Assembly (NCBI RefSeq): GCF_024166365.1
Contig: NC_064826.1
Location: 65,381,001 to 65,445,000, forward strand
Reading direction: 5' to 3'
Source: Elephas maximus indicus
Lineage: Eukaryota > Chordata > Mammalia > Proboscidea > Elephantidae
DNA: 64,000 nucleotides
Of this stretch, positions 57,366-64,000 are shown piece after piece; the stretch's first letter is position 1, and every line of letters begins with the position of its first letter. The notes beneath the pieces are model-generated. The model was not told the DNA's origin. It saw nothing but the letters and a program-made list of their open reading frames with translations, and made no database searches. A program made the translations under genes and the position numbers.

Positions 57366-58336
57366 CCCCTTCCTTTCTTAGTTCCTAGTAGGAGTCTTCT
57401 GTAACAGGCCTTTTTAAGGGTCTTCACCAGCCTGTAAAATTGACAGACCGTTTTGTGTTTCAAGAAATACTTTGGCCCACTGTTAGCATTTTCTTCATGT
57501 TTAGTTCTGTTTAGTTCCTCTGAGTTCCTCTGGTTTAGTTGTATTCTAAAGAGATTTAGGGTAGAGTTGGCTACTTATGGGTAGCTGGCATTGTAAACAT
57601 TTTTGTTGCTCCCCAACAGACTGTGGAAGAGAACTAGCCTCCTTCCAAAGGAAAGCTAAAGAAAAATATTCAATTTACTATGCAGATCCTTCAAAGTGAT
57701 TTAGAACAACTACTCCACAGCCCAACTTTCCAAAAAGAAAGTCATCTTTATGACAAGTAAATGACTGACTAATTTATCCACAAGATAAAGTGATTTGTTC
57801 TCTGGTGGATAGGGAATTCAGTTTCCTTATTTACAAGGAACAAGGTCAGAGCTGAACACGCTGTTTTCCAAATATAAAGCAAATTTGTAGAGGGTATATT
57901 TCACTGAAAGGCAATGTATAAATTACATAAGAAAGGAAAAAAAAAAAAAAGAATTATAGGCTCTTGTGATTTCATTCAAGGGTAAAAAGGACATTTGATT
58001 TTTTTTTTCTCTCAGCATAATTCAGAAGGAAGTGACACCCCAGGGAGCCAAGACTGGGTTTTCCTGTAGGGCAAGAAAGACATTTTTCTAGGGGAGGGAA
58101 AGGTAATGTGAGGTTTGGGGGAGGTAAGGATGATTTCTGCAGTTGAACAGTGCTGTATATGAAGCCAAGGGTACAAGCAGGTCCCTTTGATCATTAAGTA
58201 TCTTTCTGCACATCCACAAATCAGTACATCAGTCAGAGCAGAGACATCTTTAGCATTTCTCTGCTGAAGTAGTTTAGGGGTGGCACTTGAATTAGAAGAG
58301 TGGGAAGGAAACATATCTTGAATCTCTTTTTTGAGT
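57366..58336. other. Intron 3 stretch, nothing assigned
   Basis: The longest reverse ORF of the window (58698-58012, 228 codons) overlaps this stretch and the next SINE and shows no domain, so it is not called. Confidence 0.45.
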
Positions 58337-58556
58337 ACCAGGTCATACCAGTTGCCATCGAGTCGACTCTCACTCGTGGCAACCCCATGTATGTCAGAGT
58401 AGAACTGTACTCCATGGGGTTTCCAATGGCTGATTTTTTCGGAAGTAGATAGATCTCTAGGCCTTTCTTCTGAGGCAACTGTGGGTGCATTCGAACCTCC
58501 AATCTCTTGGTTAGCAGTTGAGTGCATTAACCATTTGTACCACCCAGGGGCTTTGT
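58337..58556 (-). mobile_element. AfroSINE, long form, reverse
   Basis: 'accagttgccatcgagtcga' to 'taccacccaggggc'. Confidence 0.9.
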
Positions 58557-58965
58557 TTTTGAATATTAATTTGCACTTTTGGAGAAGGATCAAATGAAGA
58601 GGGGAGTCTAAAACTCTTTCCATTGCCATCACTCTATGATGAGCCCTTTTGTCCAACTGTGCTTCCATGAGGGGAGAATAGAGACTCCAGAGGTTCACAG
58701 AAGGTGAAGCTCATTGGACATCTTTTGTTCTCGGGCAGGCAAAAGGGAATCAGAAGCTTCTCTCTTTGAGGTCTACACTAGTCCTTTCACATTTGATGGT
58801 CGAGGTTCCTGGTAGTCAGCATAGAGCAATGATTTAGAGTTTGCTGTCTCTCAAGAGTCTTTTCATGTTGTTGCCTGGTGAATAATTGCTGAGGCCTGAA
58901 GAGGGTGTGTCCAGCTGTCTTAGTTCTAGAAGAAGCTAAAGTGCCAGTGTGAAGGGCTGGGAGGC
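58557..58965. other. Intron 3 stretch before the provirus
   Basis: Nothing assigned. Confidence 0.4.
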
Positions 58966-59514
58966 TGTCTTAGGCTGAGTTCTCTAGAGAAGCAAAACCA
59001 ATGAAGCATATATATACTACAGAGAGACAGAGATTGATCTCAAGGAAATGGCTCACATGGTTGTAGAGGTTGGCAAGTCCCAACCAGCCTCTTCAGGCTG
59101 AAGGCTGAAGGCTTCTGCTGTCTTCTGTAGCTTCAGGGGCTGACTAACCCAAGATTGACAGGTCAGAATGCAGGCTGTTGGCTCGCAGGCTATTGGCTCA
59201 CAGGCTCTAGAGGCCGAGGCATGCCAAGATCGGCAGGTAAGCTGCTAGCTCAAGTCCCAAGAACTGGAGGTCAGATGATGATGAGCCAGATGCAGGATTT
59301 AGACTGAGAGCCTAGCTGGAATATCCATATATGTACTGGAGGCAGGCCACACCCCCAAGGGAACTCTTTTTCAACTGATTGGCTGCTTATAGCATATCTC
59401 ATCATGGAGTTGATTACATTGTTATGTAACTGTCAAATTACACCTTAACTGCAAAACCACTGAGAATCATGGCCCAGTCAAGTTGACATACAGCTTAACA
59501 ATCACAACCTGTCA
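58966..59514 (-). mobile_element. MLT2-like 3' LTR of the ERVL provirus
   Basis: The left boundary TGTCTTAGGCTG is clear. The right boundary is between 59506 and 59514. Words such as 'gagttctctagagaagcaaa' and 'cccagtcaagttgacatac' are those of MLT2-type LTRs in reverse. It contains an imperfect short repeat of 'ggctgttggctcgca' units near 59175-59210. Confidence 0.75.
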
Positions 59515-59779
59515 CTTGTCAACTTGGCACCTGTACACAACTCCTTGAACCATACATAATCTCTCAATAAAGTAATTATAAATTATGGTGCAACTAACAT
59601 GCGTCCAACTGAAAACACACTAGTCCCATTTACATCTTATATTTCATAAGTGATGAAAACAAAATATTTGATGCATACATACAAGGAAGAAATACTCCTA
59701 ACAATTATAATCCTCATTTCTGCAACTGCTCATATGGTGGTAGCTGATATTTAGAACTACCTTCTTCCACCACCCATTT
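59515..59779 (-). other. Proviral sequence between dUTPase region and LTR
   Basis: About 265 bp without readable coding. No clear polypurine tract was seen next to the LTR. Confidence 0.5.
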
Positions 59780-60415
59780 CATATTTTCTTTGCCTTCAGG
59801 AAGCACTTCAGCTAGTGTTGGTTTTTTGCCCAGTGGGCTGACCCAAACTTTCATTTCTGAAGGATCTGGGCCATCAATAATCATGTTGGAATTGGGTTGC
59901 TATAATTTTCCAGTGACTTTAATCACAGGTCATGGTAGCAGTAAGAGATGCCCTAAGGGATCTCCTGTATTCTAGACATACTCTTCTTTACCTCCATTAC
60001 GTAATAACAATCCAATTTCCTCTTGGTAATCAGGATCTTTTTAATCAGGATCAATCCCATCAGCCAATATGGTAACTCTCTTCTTTGTCTGTTGATCCAG
60101 AGGCATCAGGAGCCCAAAGTGTCTGGGTGGTATTCTTAACTTTCAGTTTAATGGAATCAGTGATGTGTCTCCAGGTGGAAGCATCCCTCCCTTTAGAACT
60201 AAGACCCCTAGACTCACAGAGCATAGGGTCATGAGGACAGGAAGCAAAAATTTTGTAATTGGGCCACTAGGGGTAATAGTGAGTGGTGTCACTCCCATTT
60301 CCACCCCTTGATTCCTGGACCCATGAATCCTGGCTTTGGGAGAAACAGTGTCATATATTGGACAGTGGTTTAGAGCATATACAGCCTCCTGTAGAACATT
60401 GCCCCAGCCGTGCAA
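59780..60415 (-). pseudogene. ERVL integrase C-terminus and dUTPase-like relic
   Basis: A reverse frame of 90 codons (60415-60143) is recognisable as the end of the integrase region of ERVL elements and the following part. The region to 59780 continues in other frames. Stops and shifts break it. Confidence 0.65.
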
Positions 60416-61260
60416 GGTATTGCCACCTATCTGGTGCTATAATTGTGTCTTTAGAAGCCCATTCCATTGCTCTATCAAGCCAGCTGGTTCAGGATGATGA
60501 GGAACATGATAAGACAAGTGAATTCCATGAGCATAAGCCTGCTATCACACTTCATTTGCTGTGCAATGAGTCCCTTGGTCTAAGGTGTTGCTGTGTGAGA
60601 TGCCATGATGGTGGATAAGGCATTATGTAAGTCCACAGATGGCAGTTTTGGTAGAAACATTGTGTTCAGGGAAGGCAAATCTGTATCCAAAGTATCTTTT
60701 CCAGTAAGAACAAAACACTGCCCTTACGGTGATGGAAGTAGTCCAATGTAGTCAATTTGCCACCAGATTGCTGCCTGATCACTTCGAGGAATGGTGCCAT
60801 ATCGGGTACTCAGTGTGGGTCTCTGCTGCTGGCATATTGGGCATTATCAGTGGCTGTATCCAAGGCAGCCTTGGTGAGTGGAAGTCCATGTTTGTTGAGC
60901 CCATGCATAACCTCCATCCCTGCCACCATGGCCACTTTGTTCATGAGTCCATTGGACAATGACAGAAGTGGCTGGGGAAAAGACTAACTGGTTTCCATGG
61001 AACACATCATCCTATCCACTTGACTGTTAAAATCCTTCTCTGCCAAGGTCACCCTTTGGTAAGCATTCACATGAGACACAAATATCTTCACTTTTTTGGC
61101 CTATTCAGAGAGGTTAATTCACATACCTCTTCACCATACCTCTTCATCACAAATTTTCCTTCCAAGTCCCTGACCATCCAACCAAACCACTGGTTACAGC
61201 CCATGAATCAGTATATAGTTGCACATCTGGCCATTATCATTCCAAGAAAGTGAACATCCA
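60416..61260 (-). pseudogene. ERVL integrase relic
   Basis: The reverse strand shows a readable piece with the HHPEPAGLIEQWNG pattern, the catalytic-Glu region of retroviral integrase, around 60460-60510. The rest of the core is spread over several frames with stops. It is non-functional. Confidence 0.7.
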
Positions 61261-61790
61261 GGTACATTGCTCGAAATTCTGTCCATTGGGAAGTTTTCCC
61301 TTCACCACTGTCTTTCCAGGAAGTCTCAGAAAGGGGTTGTAGTGCTGCTGCTGTCCGCTTTCCAGTGGTGCCTGCATATCATGCAGAACCATCTGTAAAG
61401 CAGGCATGAGTTCTCTCTTCCTCAGTCAACTGATTATAAGGAACTCCCCATGAAGCCTTAGGTGCAGACTGGAAGAGGGCAGGTAATGTGACAGGAATGG
61501 AGACCATGAGAATTTGGGCTACTTCCTCATGTAACTTACTTGTGCCTTCAGGTCCTGCTTGGACCTAATCTGGAATATACAACTTCCATTTAATGGTGGA
61601 GTGCTGCTGTGCACGTCCAACTTTATGACTCTGTGAGTCAGACAACACCCAGTTCATGATGGGCAGCTCAGACTGCATGGTGACTTGATGTCCCATGGTT
61701 AAGCATTCAGTCTCTACTAAGGTCCAGTAACAAGCCAAAAGCTGTTTCTCAAAAGGAGAGTAGTTATCTGTAGAGGATGGCAGGGCTTTG
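61261..61790 (-). pseudogene. ERVL RNase H relic
   Basis: The TDGS motif containing the first catalytic Asp of RNase H is at 61396-61385. An in-frame TGA follows within three codons, at 61381-61379, so the domain is cut. Confidence 0.7.
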
Positions 61791-62900
61791 CTCTAAAACC
61801 CGAAGGGTCTGCATTGTGATTCACCAATAGAGACCTGCCAAAGACTCCAAACAGCATTTCTGTCCTCCACTAATACTTCAAACACCATTGGATCATCTGG
61901 GTCATATGGCCCAAGTGGTAGAACAGCTTGCATGGCAGCCTGAACCTGTTGCAGAGCCTTCTCTTGTTCTGGGCCCCATTCAAAACTAGTAGCTTTTTGA
62001 GTCACTTGATAAATAGGCCTGAGTAGTACACCCAAGTGAGGGATATGCTGCCTCCAAAATCCAAAGAGGCCCACCAGACATTCTGTCTCCTTTTTAGTTG
62101 CAGGAGGAGCCAGATGCAACAACTTATCCTTCATTTTAGAAGGAATATCTCCACATGCCCCAAACCGCTGGACCTCTGGAAATTTCACTGAGATGGAAGG
62201 TGCCTGGATTTTTGTCATCTAATTTCCCACCCTCTAGCACACAAATGCTCTTACCAGTAAGTCTAGAGTCACTGATACTTCTTCCTTACTAAGTCCAATA
62301 AGCATACTGTCATCAGTGTAATGGACCAGTGCAGAAGGGAAAGGTGATCAAGGTCCCTTCTGACTAAACTGTGACATAGGGCTGGAGAGTTGATATACTA
62401 TGAGGTAGGACAGTGAAGGTGTATTGCTGGCCTTGCCAGCTGAAAGAAAACTGCTTCTGTGGTTCCTTCAATACAAGTACGGAGAAAAAGTCATTGACCA
62501 GATCAATAGCTGCAGGTACCAGGAGATGTATTAATTTGCTCAAGCAATGAAACCACATTTGGAACAGCAGCTGCAATTGGAGTCACCACTTGGTTACGTT
62601 TACAATAACCCACTGTCATTCTCCAAGATCCATCTGCTTTTTGCGCAGGTCAAATAGGCGAGTCGAATGGGGATATGATTGGAATTACCCCCCTGCATCC
62701 TCAGGTCTTTGATGGTGGAAGTAATCTCTGCAATCCCTCCAGAAATGCAGTATTGCTGTTGATTTATTATTTTCATAGGTAGGAACAGTTCTAATGGCTT
62801 CCACTTGCCTTTCCTACCAAAATAGCCCCTATTCCACATGTCAGGGATCCAATGTGGGAATTCTACCAGTTGCTGAGTATGTCTATTCCAATTATGCATT
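61791..62900 (-). pseudogene. ERVL reverse transcriptase relic
   Basis: The 141-codon frame 62218-61793 is the RT thumb/connection part. The active-site motif is at 62320-62309 and reads Y-T-D-D. Further frames at 62576-62364 and 62899-62600 carry fingers/palm fragments. Several frameshifts and stops separate them. Confidence 0.78.
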
Positions 62901-63640
62901 CTGCAACTAGGGATATCACTATGGGATGGGTCCTGGGGCCCGCTGGACCCACTATGAGGTGGAATACGGGCATGAGCTAAGATTCAGTTAGTCAGTTGAC
63001 CTCCATATGCCCCGAATCTGACTGTGGGCCACAGTGATGTTCTGATTATTTCCTTTTCTCAAATAAACAATTATGTAAAACGCCTTTGGGAGTACCTTTG
63101 GGGAAACCTGGGAGAAAGATTAGCAGTATAAATTTTTGGATGTGCAGTGGGGTCCTTCTCAAGAGAACCTGGCTTGCACTTCATTCAAGGGGTTGTAGCT
63201 CTGTAAACTGGCTCAAGTCTGGGAATTGATTGAGGGGCCATGACTCTCTATCCTGATAATTCAAGTTAGACTGTCATTCACTTAACCTAGAATTCTTCTA
63301 TTTGTAAAGATCAAGTAAATATTTAGTAGATTTCCCATCTCTTTCATGCCTAGAGACACCATGACTAAGTAGCCAACACCATAAGTCCCTGAGCCAGACT
63401 ATTCTGATTACTGCTTTGACTCTGTTGTCCATTATGGCAACCATGCCCAGCTTGCCTTTGTTGCTTGAGTGCACAGCTTGGCCCCTATTGCCATGAAGTC
63501 CAATCAGCCCCATTGTAGTTGGGTGTGTTAATTCAGTTAGGGCAGTTCCTACTGTCAAATATGACTTACATAAAATAACAACCACAACAGTATTCGAGGA
63601 TTCTGGGGGTCCCTTCACAATTTTGTTCCTCACTGTTGTG
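62901..63640 (-). pseudogene. ERVL gag-protease region relic
   Basis: Placed by its position upstream of RT. A 111-codon frame (63633-63298) is open but I cannot point to a zinc knuckle or protease active site in it. Confidence 0.45.
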
Positions 63641-64000
63641 GTAAAAATTATGTCCTCTGGGTACTCTGTGTGTGGGTCTGTGGGTTTAACCTGATAAATC
63701 TACTCTAACATGCCAATTTCCCTAGGTCTTTGGATACCTTCTTCTGCAGTTATACCAAGGCATGTCTGGTACTTCAACTTGATTAAGTGTAGGCCACTAC
63801 ATGATCCATGCTTCAGTGAACCAACCAAATGAACTATTAGATCCTTTCCTAACCTCTCAAGCTGAAACATTGAATAAAGAATCTGTGCTTAGTGGGAGCA
63901 TATCAATAATTTCTAAATGATCCAACTTTATGTTCCTTGTATCATTATCTCACACCATTAATAGTCATTCCCACACATATTTCCCAGGTTTCTGTTTGTA
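63641..64000 (-). other. Window edge, probable continuation of the provirus
   Basis: No domain is readable. Its position suggests gag-side sequence. Confidence 0.4.

Larger units (their letters stand above)
52108..64000 (+). other. ASB4 intron 3, 5' part
   Basis: The intron begins at donor GTGAGC and runs off the right edge. It holds a MIR split by two AfroSINEs, several further SINEs and MIRs, and an ERVL-class provirus on the opposite strand. No sequence resembling the ASB4 SOCS-box exons was seen. Confidence 0.85.
58966..64000 (-). mobile_element. ERVL-class endogenous retrovirus, 3' portion, defective
   Basis: On the minus strand the order from right to left is gag/protease-like sequence, reverse transcriptase, RNase H, integrase, dUTPase-like region and LTR. 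That order, with a dUTPase-like part after integrase and no env, and an MLT2-type LTR, is typical of the class III ERVL group. Frames are broken by many stops and shifts, so it cannot be functional. The 5' LTR and most of gag lie beyond the window. Confidence 0.82.

Noticed and set aside
58012..58698. 228-codon reverse ORF, the longest in the window
   Set aside because: It crosses a reverse AfroSINE, shows no domain and has no splice or promoter context.
61793..62218. 141-codon reverse ORF as a domesticated RT gene
   Set aside because: Neighbouring domains are broken by stops and frameshifts and the RT core lies in other frames. It is more simply a chance-open piece of a dead provirus.

Overview
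The window is ordinary mammalian nuclear DNA from an afrotherian, most likely a proboscidean (elephant-type). Three things point there: more than thirty copies of the afrotherian tRNA-derived SINE (AfroSINE), many fragments of an RTE-type LINE that shares its 3' end, and an old mammalian background of MIR, L2, L1, MaLR and ERVL repeats. No bacterial, phage, CRISPR or plasmid features were seen.

The only protein-coding gene recognised is ASB4 (ankyrin repeat and SOCS box protein 4), on the + strand. Coding exon 1 is 6074-6260, exon 2 is 22394-22693 and exon 3 is 51617-52107. All junctions have GT/AG signals and the three pieces join in frame to give residues 1-326. The missing C-terminal part, including the SOCS box, must lie beyond position 64000. 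A TATA-like element sits at 5942-5949, with no CpG island. A short upstream ORF (6007-6096) overlaps the start codon in another frame. Introns 1 and 2 are 16.1 and 28.9 kb.

Layout: 1-5575 is upstream flank with RTE, L2 and L1 pieces. 5576-6260 is promoter plus exon 1. 6261-22393 is intron 1, which holds a full-length but dead RTE (14300-19206, minus) interrupted by a MaLR-like LTR and by a second RTE in the opposite direction. 22694-51616 is intron 2, full of L1, L2, MIR, AfroSINE and RTE insertions and carrying two long inverted repeats (35281-35382 and 46898-46993). 52108-64000 is the start of intron 3. Its last 5 kb is the 3' two-thirds of a minus-strand ERVL-class provirus (LTR, dUTPase/integrase, RNase H and RT relics), badly broken, whose 5' end is off the window.

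I did not find a new multi-gene system. What merits a second look is structural: the two hairpin-forming inverted repeats, the nested transposon layers whose target-site duplications give an insertion order, the overlapping uORF at the ASB4 start, and a few candidate regulatory motifs in intron 2. Repeat names come from remembered consensus features, not from a database search.
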